A DNA stretch of 64,000 nt from NCBI GenBank assembly GCA_019925095.2, contig CM034392.1, forward strand, positions 21,744,387-21,808,386, written 5' to 3'. Below the pieces are notes generated by a model. It ran no database searches. It was not told the origin of the DNA and worked only from the letters and a program-made list of their open reading frames with translations. Source of the DNA: Dendrolimus kikuchii (lineage: Eukaryota > Arthropoda > Insecta > Lepidoptera > Lasiocampidae). A program made the translations under genes and the position numbers. Below, piece by piece: positions 1 through 9,548 of the stretch (the stretch's first letter is position 1; every line of letters starts with the position of its first letter).

Positions 1-212
1 TGCTATCAATGTGATGTGAGTCTCGTATAGGGCACTCGATCCTGGCTATTAGTACCGGAACAAAACTCAGGGTTGTTATGGAGGCGTACTCTAAAGAAAA
101 GCTTGGCAGCCATCCAGACAGGTGAATGCTCTACCACCTGGCTGTGGGTTGTTTTGTCGCCTCTTTCGGTAAGCTGCCCATCCGAAGGAATTAGTATTAC
201 CCGATCCTTTGC
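1..212 (-). repeat. S1 short retroelement, truncated
   Basis: This is a diverged and truncated copy of the most abundant repeat of the window, called S1 here. The full unit is about 310 bp and ends in an A-rich tail after CTGCAATAAAA. The copy keeps the middle block with CTACCACCTGGCTGTGGG and GTTGTTTTGTCGCCTCTT, read in the reverse orientation. Better copies lie at 13110-13416, 19804-20113 and 22076-22376. Its 3' end is beyond the window edge or lost. Confidence 0.75.
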
Positions 213-714
213 AGGTGTTTTATTCCCCTTTGAATTTGAGTGATCTATTGTTCTCTTTGTTCAGGCCACCACAAGACGTCATAAAACCTTATCCTTTTTG
301 TTTGTATGTGACTAGGGTCGGTCAGTCGGGGAGTCGTCTTTTGTCTTCGATGTTACCTACTAGTGTACTTTCGGAGCGAGTATCTTATAACGACGGACTT
401 TGCGCGGTTTATGTGATTACGATTTTATATTTTACGGTTTAGTTTTATTGTCTTTGGTTGTACTTGTAAGAACTGTGAATTACGTGTAGTACATACATAA
501 CTTTACGCCAGTTCCCTTGCGGGGTAGGCACAAACAACAGAGCGCCATTCAGGCTTATTCTTACACACCTCACTTGCTTCTTTGATATTCATAGCTCTTG
601 TCATGCACGCTCGTCTGTTCTTAAGGCCCTGACATCACCTTCTGCTAGTACACGTGTACACGTTTATGATAATTACAACGGCATTTTGAATTTACATTCT
701 ATAAATTCGTAACA
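213..714 (+). mobile_element. LTR fragment of a retrovirus-like retrotransposon, split by an RTE insertion
   Basis: The segment matches two solo LTRs in this window (36525-36972 and 47597-48089). Shared blocks are GACGGACTTTGCGCG near 387, CAACGGCATTTT near 677 and the end TTCGTAACA at 706-714. The 5' boundary is unclear because the left part is diverged or truncated. A 163-bp RTE fragment interrupts it at 489-651. The same 17-bp ending ATAAATTCGTAACAGTA recurs at 1331-1347, so another LTR end may lie there. No internal gag or pol coding sequence is seen. Confidence 0.6.
489..651 (-). mobile_element. RTE-like LINE 3' fragment inserted in an LTR
   Basis: Read on the minus strand, this is the last part of an RTE-like ORF ending in a (CATA)n tract; the characteristic end is the complement of ACGCCAGTTCCCTTGC. 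The 7-bp sequence ACGTGTA lies on both sides (482-488 and 652-658), consistent with a target duplication. Some microhomology with the element itself makes the right border uncertain by a few bases. Confidence 0.75.
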
Positions 715-927
715 GTAAGAATACTGTACAAATGTATAATAATGCATAGTTCTTTCTGTCCAAAACATTATAAGATCACACCCCAGTTTCGGATGTTAGC
801 TGGCTTTTTAAGTAATGCAATTGTAAGTTAGTCAGGCTATAGAAGACGTAGAGAGTGGTTAAAGTAACTGATAATTGACAAAATGATTTTATTTTATTAT
901 GAAAGCTATTATAAGTAGTAAGATTTT

Positions 928-1103
928 ACATACATACATACATAACTTCACGCCAGTTCCCTTGCGGGGTAGGCACGAACAACAGAGTGCCATTTAGGCT
1001 TATTCTTACACACCTCACTTGCCTCTTTGACATTCATAACTCTTGTCATGCAAGCTCGTCTGTTCTTAAGGCTCCTGACATCACCTTCTGCTAGTACACG
1101 ATC
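928..1103 (-). mobile_element. RTE-like LINE 3' fragment
   Basis: This is a second 5'-truncated copy of the same RTE-like family, with the (CATA)n end at its left border and the coding remnant of the C-terminus (VRSLKN, NVKEASEVCKNKPKW, YPARELA). Flanks AAGATTTTACA (920-930) and AAGATTTT (1104-1111) look like a slightly diverged target duplication. From 1112 to 1436 nothing coding is recognised, only an LTR-like end at 1331-1347. Confidence 0.75.
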
Positions 1104-1436
1104 AAGATTTTCACAGATATTAATCTCAACCATGTTGATGACAACTCAACCGATAGATTTGTACTATCTCTACCCTGGAGGTTGACCTAGACTCAGTTAC
1201 CGAGACGCGGTCTCCACAATGATGATTACTTCATCGAAATTAATAAGTGTAGTGTATGTACTCTAGATTTTTATCATTGTATTTTATGTATGTGTCAGAA
1301 TTTGATGTGTGTATTTCATTTGTATCATAAATAAATTCGTAACAGTAGGTACGTAGATAGAAATCTACGTTCCTACATAAATAAAAATTGGACCGGAATT
1401 ACTTTTAAAATCATTTCAAATGATTTTGATACTTAC

Positions 1437-1515
1437 ATCATCAATATCATAATAGGCCGTCCAGGAAAAACTTTGTTTACTTCGCACTAAGCTGTTCCTC
1501 TCCGCATCTAGTATC
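1437..1515 (-). CDS. M14 zinc carboxypeptidase, exon 3 (end of propeptide, start of catalytic domain)
   Basis: On the minus strand the exon follows a pyrimidine-rich acceptor (TTTGTTTCAG) and ends at a consensus donor GTAAGT. It starts with one base that completes the split arginine codon from exon 2. It encodes ILDAERNSLVRSKQ, the usual end of a carboxypeptidase activation peptide with a cleavage-prone basic stretch, then SFSWTAYYDIDD. That matches the entry to the M14A catalytic domain, where family members read WT/YxxYhxLeEI. The zinc ligands and catalytic glutamate would be in later exons, left of the window. Reading phase agrees across all three exons, which strongly supports a real gene. 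Assignment to A or B type is not possible here. Confidence 0.85.
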
Positions 1516-1596
1516 CTGAAACAAAAACGTAATATGTTACATATCCATTATCCATACCAACAATTACAAGAAATAAATTTAATTTAACGGTTTTAC

Positions 1597-1727
1597 CTCG
1601 AATAGTCGTTGACAACAACGTTATAGGACAAGTTTTCAAATTCAGCAAGGTTTTGAAATATCGTTGTTAATTCTGGCGAAATAAGCACTGTCGCTTTTTG
1701 GTCTCTCACCTGATGATATGGTATTTC
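1597..1727 (-). CDS. M14 zinc carboxypeptidase, exon 2 (activation peptide)
   Basis: The exon is 131 nt, 43 codons plus two bases, read on the minus strand from acceptor TTCACAG to a donor GTAAAA. It encodes EIPYHQVRDQKATVLISPEL followed by a segment with FQNLAEFENLSYNVVVNDYS. The pattern of a hydrophobic strand with VLISPEL, a helix FQNLAE and a strand SYNVVVND fits the antiparallel open-sandwich propeptide of digestive carboxypeptidases, where the same place reads like SYETMIEDVQ. The next intron is only 81 bp (1516-1596). No stop or frameshift is present. Confidence 0.85.
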
Positions 1728-1981
1728 CTGTGAATTAATAATTTCAATAAAATTATTTTCATATCCATACTATTAATTAAATGTGAAATCGAGTGCCTAT
1801 TTAAGGCATGGACTTAGGAATTAACGGATTCGGATTTGGTATATCTAATATATTTATCTTTAATGACAGGGATTCAATTTTGATAGTTAAAATATTTTTC
1901 CGCAGATAGATAAGTTTCTGTAGAGTAGGTCATTTATTCATAGCTATATCCTACGTTAGGATTCAATTATTTTAATAATAA

Positions 1982-2215
1982 TAATAATCGGCAGACAAAC
2001 ACACACATTGTATATCCCCAAAATAAGCATGTTACGCTTGTGTTATGGGTAATATACAACGGGCTACTCTGGGGCTGATCCCAGACACCCAGACCATAGT
2101 AAATAACGGAGAAAATACATTTCCGAAATTTACTATACCAGGAATCGAACCCGGAGCCTCTGCGTTGCAGTGAGGTAGGCCGGCAAAGGCTTAACCCGCT
2201 CAACCACAGAGGCCG
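1982..2215 (-). repeat. tRNA-derived SINE (family S2)
   Basis: On the minus strand the element starts near 2215 with an RNA polymerase III promoter of tRNA type. The A box TGGTTGAGCGG (2196-2206) and the B box GGTTCGATTCC (2141-2151) both match the consensus exactly. The body ends in an (ATT)n tail at 1970-1985. Other copies are at 16145-16370 and 60355-60573. It is not a functional tRNA gene because no acceptor or anticodon stem can be formed. It lies in intron 1 of the carboxypeptidase gene, in the same orientation as the gene. Confidence 0.85.
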
Positions 2216-2589
2216 TCATTATTTATTTTATATATTATATTTTATTATTATTCTGTACTTAACAAATAGTTATAAACTGCAATGAAGAAAAGGTAACCTA
2301 ATATAGGTAATTAACCTATAACTTAACCTAGTTATATTGTATTCTACATAATCCATCAAGACTCAAAGTAGAATATTGATACTAGGTCATCAAAGTTAAT
2401 AGGTAAGATTCCCAGAAAGATAATTAACCTTGCTGCATCACCATACTGCTCCACATTTTGAGGTTGGAACCAGTCCTCTGATTACGTGAATAGTCGATTA
2501 AGCATTTAGATAATTTTATGTAGAGACTTTTTAATGAATCGAAATCGACTTATTTTTCAAACATCAATTACAAAAAATTCTTATACAGA

Positions 2590-2698
2590 TTAACGGTCTT
2601 ATTCATATTGACTTTGAATATATTTGTAGGCTTATTTAAGATTCATAATGAAGCCTACAAAGTTACTCTAACAATATACATATGAATAAGACCGTTAA
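2590..2698. mobile_element. 109-bp hairpin MITE bounded by TTAA
   Basis: The ends TTAACGGTCTTATTCATAT and its complement are perfect over 19 bp. A second inner pair GTAGGCTT/AAGCCTAC makes the whole unit fold as a long hairpin. The outermost TTAA could be a target duplication as in piggyBac elements, or part of the terminal repeat. A related but longer-ended hairpin with GGTCTTGTTCAT and AATAAGACC lies at 62250-62360. No coding capacity. Confidence 0.65.
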
Positions 2699-2885
2699 GA
2701 TGCCTCCTCAACGTGAATTTTCGCCTGTAATGTAAAGTTACAGATACGAGCATTACGTCAGTGAAGGATGAGAACCGAGCATTGGTACAGTGCGCAACCT
2801 ATAATAATACAATCTGTTAAATTTTGATAAAGGTTGTAACACAACGACTGCTTCGTCTGATATCGTGGAATCAACTAAATGTTAA

Positions 2886-3476
2886 AAATCGAATCATAAA
2901 TGTTTGTTACCGGCGTATGCTTAACAGTCAGGCAGGTAGTATTATAATGTAATGCTCGAAATCGAATCATAAATCTTTCGTTACCGGCGAATGCTTGACA
3001 GGCGGGGAGGTAATGTTGTAATGTAATGCTCGAAATTGAATCATAAATCTTTCGTTATCGGTGAATGGTTGACAGTCAGGGAGGTAGTATTGTAACGTAA
3101 TGCTTGAAATCGAATGATAAATCTTTCGTTACCGGCGAATGCTTGACAGGTGGGGAAGTAATGTTGTAATGTAATGCTCGAAATCGAATCATAAATCTTT
3201 CGTTATCGGTGAATGGTTGAGAGTCAGGGAGGTAGTATTGTAACGTAATGCTTAAAATCGAATGATAAATCTTTTCTTACCGGCGAATGCTTGACAGGTG
3301 GGGAGGTAATGTTGTAATGTAATGCTCGAAATCCAATTATAAATACTACCTTACAGGCGAATGCTCGTCAGTCAGGGAGGCAGTATTGTAATGTAATACT
3401 CAAAATCGAATCATAAATGTTACATTATAAGCGAATGCTCGCGGTGAGGGAGTTAGTTTAATTTTTACGTGAGTTA
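2886..3476. repeat. 74-bp satellite array, eight units
   Basis: Units begin with AAATCGAATCATAAAT at 2886, 2959, 3033, 3107, 3181, 3255, 3329 and 3403, so the spacing is 73 once and then 74 bp every time. Central units alternate between one type with CCGGCGAATGCTTGACAGG and one with TCGGTGAATGGTTGACAG, giving a 148-bp higher-order repeat. The outer units are more diverged. The array sits in intron 1 of the carboxypeptidase gene. There are no unique spacers, so this is not a CRISPR-like array. Confidence 0.9.
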
Positions 3477-4080
3477 GAATGAATCAATTACCATAACATT
3501 TGGTAGATATTTCTTATGATAACGTTATTATTTGAATCTAATTAGTGACATTAGTTTTCAGTGGTCTAAAAGTTGGTCTACCTAGATAAATTAAACGCAG
3601 AGTTCCCAAATTTGATTTCCGACAGAGCACATTTTGAAAATCAGTTTTTTTGTTTACTATAAAATCTCTATTTATTTATCTGTGGGCCTGGTATAAACCA
3701 TCGTCATTTGATTAGCTTATGAATGTATAAGTATATACAATGTATGTGTGTGTGTTATCTGCCGATTAAATTTAGGTGAAATTAAACTGATCATAACGTC
3801 ATCTACACAGTTGAAGAAGATCTCGGTATGGACCTCTGTGGTTTCTTCTCACAGTTTACACGTGGTTCTAGAAGTACAACAAATATTCGTGCTCTTAGTA
3901 ATTAGTTATCTTGAATGCTACAAGATGGCATTGGTATCTAATTTTCCTTAAAAACGGTGTACAACCCCTAAAGCCACATTTTTGGAAATAATAAGAGTGC
4001 AGATTGAAGAATATACTTTACTGCATATATGTACAGTTGAATACTTGAATGAAGATTATCTGTCTAACACGTCTATATAG

Positions 4081-4190
4081 TATGAATGAATGAATGAATG
4101 TTCTTTATTGCATACATAAGTTACATATACAATACGAGGTGTTATCGCCGCCGGCGATATCTTCCAGACCACCTTTACATTGATTAAAAT
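4081..4190 (-). mobile_element. LINE 3' terminus with stem-loop and (ATTC)n tail
   Basis: On the minus strand the order is GGTGGTCTGGAAGATATCGC, a GC stem-loop TATCGCC/GGCGATA, a spacer, AATAAAG and a four-base microsatellite tail. The same layout with another stem sequence and a (TCTA)n tail is at 36185-36326. This is typical of CR1/L2/Jockey-like LINE 3' ends. Only about 110 bp remain. Confidence 0.65.
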
Positions 4191-4344
4191 AATGCAAATA
4201 AAATATATTTAACGTAGATTATAATTTAATATTTTTTTGTAACCAAATGATATAAACGGAGGGAATCTATTGAAATATCCAAGATATCAAAGTGAAACGT
4301 ATTCGAAAAATGAAAATTTAAGATAAAACTGGCCATTTAGATGC

Positions 4345-4580
4345 TTAACATTTTTTTTTTGTTAACTCAGGGGGAATGTCTTTTCTTGTGACACACACAC
4401 GGGTCTTGGATACAGGGGAAGACCAAAAGCGCCGCCTAGTGCCGCGCGGTTCGTGTGCGTGTGGGCCTCTTGCACCAAACAGCAAACGGGATCTCCGTCA
4501 TTAAAGGAGGAGGCCGAACAAACTACCCACTAAACCTGGGTCCCTATGAGAACATATATCTAGAATGCCAGGGATGTATA
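4345..4580 (-). mobile_element. R1-type LINE 3' UTR with poly(A)
   Basis: The GC-rich block contrasts with its AT-rich flanks and begins on the plus strand with a run of nine T, which is a poly(A) tail on the minus strand. It shares the motif TTAGTGGGTA and the tail context CAGGGGGAATG with the R1-type segments at 11360-11480 and 54325-55065. No coding remnant is left. Confidence 0.5.
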
Positions 4581-5055
4581 ACGTAGTTAAACTCTTCTGA
4601 CATCCTAGTGAAATGCTTAACACTTGTATTAAGATCCATTGAGCCAAATAAACAAACACAAATAAAAATTGGGTAATTTAAAAATTACATAAAAATTGGA
4701 TCACAGATTTTAGGTACAATAAAAACTAAAATAACTTTCGCTTACCTTCTTTTACTGCATCTTACTTTTAAAAATTCACTATAAAATAATTTTAATAACT
4801 GTTTAGACGATAACCGACTCGTTTAAGATATGACGTCATAACTTGCTATTCACATGCAAAACCTAGGCGGCTTCGACATTTGTAAGATGACAAAAAATGT
4901 CCCCCCAGTCGCCTTGAAAGTCAACTAACCTATTTTACAAACTGTTATTTATATACTATGCGAATAAGCTGCGTGGGGAAGGTTTGCTGATGCCTACTTA
5001 CTATTATTGTATATACAATAAAAAATTAAAATAATAAATTTATTGCAACAATTAT

Positions 5056-5512
5056 TTATGTAACCTTTTTTGTCAACCCTACTGATCGGCAAACCTTCTG
5101 CGCATGGGTAGTAGTATAAATAATGTCAGTATCGATATTGAACTCATAGACATTGCATTGGGGTAAATCACATATATCACAATAAATTTTGAAGTGAAGC
5201 AAAAACTTTGTATCCCTTTTTACGAAAATTGCGCGTACGAAGTAGTATGATATTTCGCACACTTATGGTTTATATAGAGAAGAAGTGATGAATGCTAATA
5301 TTTTTTTTTAGCTTATGCATCAAAATACATTAAATCAATAAAAAAAAACGTTACACACACTACCATGTATTTGACACACACACGCATATATACTTTTTTG
5401 TTTATTGTTAAAGTCAAATTAAAAGTGTACCCTTGGCGAAATCTTTGATTATAGAAGTATAGTCTTTGACATTAATTATTATGGTCGAATTTCGACCACG
5501 GGCGACCACTAG
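5056..5512 (-). repeat. Dispersed repeat Y, minus copy
   Basis: About 330 bp between 5180 and 5512 are repeated in the opposite orientation at 41205-41540. Both copies begin (minus strand here) with ACTAGT..GTCGCCCGTGGTCG and share GTCAAAGACT, a GTGTGTGTCAAATACA tract and a run encoding the string YF(R/V)KK. It resembles a LINE 3' region but I cannot name the family. Its outer end is only 22 bp from the splice donor of carboxypeptidase exon 1. Confidence 0.65.
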
Positions 5513-5534
5513 TAAGAAATAAATAAGTACTTAC

Positions 5535-5690
5535 ATATTTCTCTGTCATAAAATCAATAAGTTCCTCTAAAGTACTTCTTTCTCCGTGCACTTCAAATAG
5601 CTTGTAATTCTCATACGTCCGATATTCATTAGTAACCGAACATGATAAATGTATGACAACAATAAGAATAAAAAGTTTTAACGCAATCAT
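5535..5690 (-). CDS. M14 zinc carboxypeptidase, exon 1 (signal peptide and start of propeptide)
   Basis: The start is the first ATG in frame at 5690-5688. The first 19 residues (MIALKLFILIVVIHLSCSV) form a clear signal peptide, so the product enters the secretory pathway. Then follows TNEYRTYENYKLFEVHGE and a helix with LEELIDFMTEKY. The motif YENYKLFEV matches the opening strand of M14A activation peptides. The exon ends after a complete TAT codon at a consensus donor GTAAGT. Intron 1 is about 3.8 kb and full of repeats. In the family these are secreted digestive or haemolymph proenzymes that remove C-terminal residues after the propeptide is cut; that role is inferred here. Confidence 0.85.
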
Positions 5691-5750
5691 TCCTAGAGTT
5701 CTTGATAATGGCGCAGAAGGAAAAGTGTTTGAAAAACGACCTTACCGCTA

Positions 5751-5756
5751 CTTATA
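5751..5756 (-). promoter_or_regulatory. Possible TATA box of the carboxypeptidase gene
   Basis: On the minus strand ACTATAAGTAGC lies about 60 bp upstream of the start codon, a usual place for a TATA box with a short leader. No initiator is clear. This is a weak call based on position and sequence only. Confidence 0.3.
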
Positions 5757-6105
5757 GTGCTGTGTCTGCATATACTTGTGATATTTTATCAGTTGTAATA
5801 AACTAGTAATGTCAAGTGTGTTTGTTTGTGTGATAAGAAAATACTTTGATTGTTATTATAACATTGTATTTAGGGTCCCTTTGCTAATTTGGAAGAAATG
5901 GATTCCTTATTAAAACGTTATATCAATTCCATTGTCCATGTCACTCGTTTATTCTCGAAACTACTAGATTTGATCTGTTGCCTCGTTTACTTCATGTCCA
6001 GTTCCACGGTAATAAGCAAACAAGTAGCCAGGGAAATAGGCAGTACGAGTATATGTAGACGCAACTTATTTAAAAACTATTTGTATTGTGAAGTTGATAG
6101 TGAAC

Positions 6106-6590
6106 GGCCCAGCTCATTGAAAGCGGTTACCGTCGCCTAAAGACGTTTGCAACATCAATGGACAAGCGATGGCCCAGCTCATTGAAAGTGTTTACCGTTG
6201 TCTATAGACGCTTGCAACATCACCGGCGAGGCCAGCTTATTACCAGCTTGTAAGATGGGATAAAGAAATAAGAGAATGAAGTACAGGGATCAGACAGGAG
6301 GAATGGGAATAGAGGGGATGGAATATGCGATTGGGATAGAAAAGATACGATATGGAGAGGGGGAAGTGTGACATCGGAACTCTCACTTATCTCACGAAAC
6401 ACGATTTGCTGAAGGTTAATCGTTTCATACCTATCTTCTGTGAGAGCGTGGATACACCGATCGAGCGGGCTTTAAGAGTAATCAAGATAATGATTCCAGC
6501 ATGGCTTTGCCAAGTAAAAATTTGGATTTATACTCGCACCGCTCACTTCCTTCGCCAATCTCCTGCTTGATGACATGATAATGACGATTA
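6106..6590 (-). repeat. Composite element with shared LINE tail and purine-rich minisatellite
   Basis: Read on the minus strand, a head with CGTGTTTCGTGAGATAAG (near 6400) is followed by a pyrimidine-rich minisatellite (6240-6360, plus strand GGGATAGA-like) and then by the tail GTTGCAAGCGTCTATAGAC. That tail block is duplicated in tandem with a 65-bp period (6106 and 6171). The same order is found at 56040-56590, and the head alone at 33507-33665. The tail is the one shared with S1 and a LINE at 7254 and 49985. Confidence 0.6.
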
Positions 6591-7253
6591 AACTGGACAT
6601 GATGTAAAGAAAAAGTTTGTGAATGAAATTGTTAGCACATTTTAATTGTAAAGGTATGTTATTCATTATCCTAGTGTTAACTCCCGGTTTTGTTTAGAGT
6701 GTCTGTTTCGGAGACCAGAGTTTATTACCGTACTCTTTGTTCTCTATTTCGCGATATTTTTGGCACACCTTATTGTGATGCCACAAGCACGTAGGTTCTT
6801 TATGACATTAAGCCAGAAGTTCTTAGGCCTACACCTTCTACCGATACTAGGCAGAGGAGGTTACATTTTTGCGAAGATTTGAATTACTTAACTATTCTTG
6901 TGACACATATTACTACACTTCTCTACTACTCGATATATAATAGTATGTATATACTTTATCAATGAGATATATTTGTTTCTATTTTCTGATACGAGGATCT
7001 ATTTACATTTGCGGCCTTTCCACTTCATCACGTTATTTACGGAGGGATTTCAATTCGCCTACATTTTAAGAGCTTTGACTTACCTTCGTGAATTCATTTT
7101 CGGATTATCCACCTTCAAAATTATTCTCGGGTATCAAGCTTTCAGGAAATAAATAAGCTTTTTTAGACTTTTTGAGATTAGTAAGAAATAAGCTTTTCGA
7201 CTTATTATGTTTTTTTTTATATATATGGAATATAGAAGACAGATTCCATACTA

Positions 7254-7640
7254 ACAGGTGGTTTGGAATCGCTAAGCCTTCGGAGAGACTTTGCGGCCCT
7301 ATGCGTATTCTACCGTCTGTACAATAGGTACTGTTCCAAGGAATTGTTTGATCCGGTGCCAATGCCTCACTTTTACAATCGCACTGCTCACCAGCGACGA
7401 GATGTTCACCCCATTTCCTTGAGCTCCTGCGCTCAATTACGCAACGATTCTCTAGAACATTCATTCCACGTACAATAATGATATGGATGGCACTTCCCGC
7501 CAAGGTTTCCCATTGCGAAATGACATGGGATTTTTAAGAAGGCCGCTATAAAATTGGTGTTGCAAACGTCTTTAGATGATGCTAACCGCTTTCCATCAGG
7601 TAGGCCGTCTGCCTGTTTACCTGCTTCAGGCCTTAAAAGA
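7254..7640 (+). pseudogene. LINE reverse transcriptase C-terminus with 3' UTR (CR1/Jockey-like)
   Basis: The frame gives ESLSLRRDFAALCVFYRLYN, then RTAHQRRDVHP; after a one-base shift it continues QRFSRTFIPRTIMIW and ALPAKV. These strings are the typical C-terminal region after the thumb of many insect non-LTR reverse transcriptases. The 3' UTR (7553-7640) is GTTGCAAACGTCTTTAGAT..CGCTTTCCATCAGG..GGCCGTCTGCC, the same tail that ends S1 elements. The copy is 5' truncated and frameshifted, hence dead. A sister copy is at 49985-50298. Confidence 0.75.
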
Positions 7641-8124
7641 AGACATCCTGACGACCAGATGAAAAGTTGTTATAGCTGTGACATTTGCAAAACTAGAGGA
7701 GCTGACAACCTCGAAAGAATTTTAAGACACCATGAACATTATATACTATGTATTGCTATTTTATATAATAGAAAGTTTGCATTTTATTACCTATAAGGAA
7801 GGAAAGCGAACGTGTTTGAAATAAACAGTCAAGCAAATGAATTATTTATTAGTAGTGAATTTAAAGTTGTACATTATTTGTTTAACAAAACAGCTATGAA
7901 GTGTAGGCCAAAGTACTATTGACTACACATTCCAAAATACTCTTTATCATATGCGGGTAGGGATGCCTTGAATGAATTATTATGACATATCTAGGTATTG
8001 TCGTATTGAGTGCACTTTTGACGTTGTTATACATATCATCTTTCTTGCTTTCTATTGTGTATAATCAGGCCCTTTTTGTCACTTCTTTTTTGGGGGCACG
8101 CTAATTCTCGAAAGTTGTAAGTCT

Positions 8125-8359
8125 TTAATTTTTTGTTTGTAGGTCCACTCCATAAAATGACAATTTATTTACCGCTTCCAAAACCTTTTCATAGTACGTA
8201 TCAGGTTCAGTTGTTGTTCGTCCAAATATTTGAATCACATTTTCAATTTTCTCATTATCACTCATTAGGCTTATATCAAGATTTTGCAAATATCGGTATA
8301 AACTCAGCTCACTTAGCTCTTTAAGAGCATCGCACATTTCGTATGAGGCGACGCGGTAA
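8125..8359 (-). CDS. Probable terminal exon of an unidentified host gene
   Basis: On the minus strand an acceptor with a pyrimidine tract (TCTTTCCTGAGCAG) precedes an open frame of 78 residues ending at TAA (8125-8127). It contains YRVASYEMCDALKEL, LYRYLQNLDISLMSDNEKIE and TYYEKVLEAVNKL. Balanced, helix-friendly composition unlike the nearby repeats suggests real coding sequence. No family is recognised and no upstream exon was found. A start at the inner ATG (8337) is less likely because the frame stays open to the acceptor. No AATAAA is seen close downstream. Confidence 0.4.
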
Positions 8360-8587
8360 CTGCTCAGGAAAGACAGATTAGATTTTGTATTGGGGTAATT
8401 TTGACCTATTAAAAAAAAACATATTTTTTTGCAAAGGTAAAAATTGATTTTTTAAATTTATATATTACTTTCATTTTTTCAGTTTTATAGCAATTTTTCG
8501 ATAGTTTCCAAATTTCCTTTAAGGGCACTGCGTACCCCCACAAAAAAAGCCCTGTGTATAATAATTCCTTATGCTATTATATAAGTA

Positions 8588-8795
8588 CTAGCTGTCCCGG
8601 CAGACGTTGTTCTGCCCTGAAGAAATAAAATTTAGAACCCGATTGCAGCACCACCTACCGGGTCAAAATGTAAGCTATTCTATCTTTCGAGTCGGATCAA
8701 ACTGCACACGGTGTGCATATTTGATTAAAATCGGTCAAGTAGTTTAGGAGTCCATCCCGGACAAACAACGTGACACGTAATTTATATATATTAAG
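8588..8795 (+). repeat. Lepidopteran repeat Z (CTAGCTGTCCCGGCAGACG type)
   Basis: The unit starts ACTAGCTGTCCCGGCAGACG, includes GATTGCAGCACC..ACCGGGTC and the common phrase AAAATCGGTCAAGTAGTTTAGG, and ends in an AT tail. Other members are at 37090-37430 and 60590-61015. Such units are widespread in moth and butterfly genomes; whether they are LINE 3' ends or Helitron-like is not settled by this sequence. Confidence 0.6.
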
Positions 8796-9440
8796 AGTTG
8801 AGTTTTGCCTGCGGCTGCGCCGCGTGTCAAACCCGAGTATATGCCTCTAGTTTAATGAGCAGGCATTAATACAGATTAAATTGTATTAAACTTTTATTTT
8901 AGTGCTATTTGCCCTCGGAAGATTCACTTCATTTTATATCGCAAACTATACCATCTCCCTGGATGAAAAGTATCTATGTCCATTTTCGGCATTAATACTA
9001 GATATTTGCAAAATTAAAGCAAAACCGATCCAGTACTCCAGTAGCTTTTCCGTGAAAGTGATGAATTTTTTCATCAAGTTGAGAAATTATTTGTCTCGCA
9101 TACAAACCTTCATCCCCTTTCATCAACTCGTTCAAGTTTAATTTTTACGATAAAATGTAGTAGCCTGTGTCGAATTTCGTCTATCTAAACTACAAAATGA
9201 CCAAAATTTTCAAAACTACCAAAATTACCAAATTGGCAAATATCCTACTTTCTGGGCTAACCTTTACATAAATCTATCCCATTGTCCGGGATGAAAGTAT
9301 CCCTTGTGCCCCTCGATATTAACATTACATATATACCGAACTTCAGCGAAATCGGTCTACTAGTTTTTGCGTAAAAGCATAACAAAAAGAGAGACAAATA
9401 TATTTTTATATCGGTTTTTTTTTGGTTTTTGAATGTTTAA
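8796..9440 (+). repeat. Dispersed repeat W, first copy
   Basis: The start GCGGCTGCGCCGCG forms a GC stem, followed by GAGCAGGCATTAATACAG, GTGCTATTTGCCCT and a short CCAAAA-rich tract (9195-9235). A longer copy with the same order is at 34080-35020, ending in a (GACA)n microsatellite. It is probably a LINE 3' region. Confidence 0.6.
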
Positions 9441-9548
9441 GGAGTAAACTCTAGGCAAGCTTCGGAGCTAATAAACACAAGTTTTAAGCAGATTTTTTGT
9501 CCTTTACACTCCTTTATGACTGAATACTATGTTATTCGAAAAATGATA

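Noticed and set aside
1982..2215. tRNA gene
   Set aside because: Both promoter boxes are perfect but no cloverleaf or acceptor stem exists and the family is repeated; it is a SINE.
2886..3476. CRISPR-like regular array
   Set aside because: Units are contiguous 74-bp repeats without unique spacers and the host is a eukaryote.
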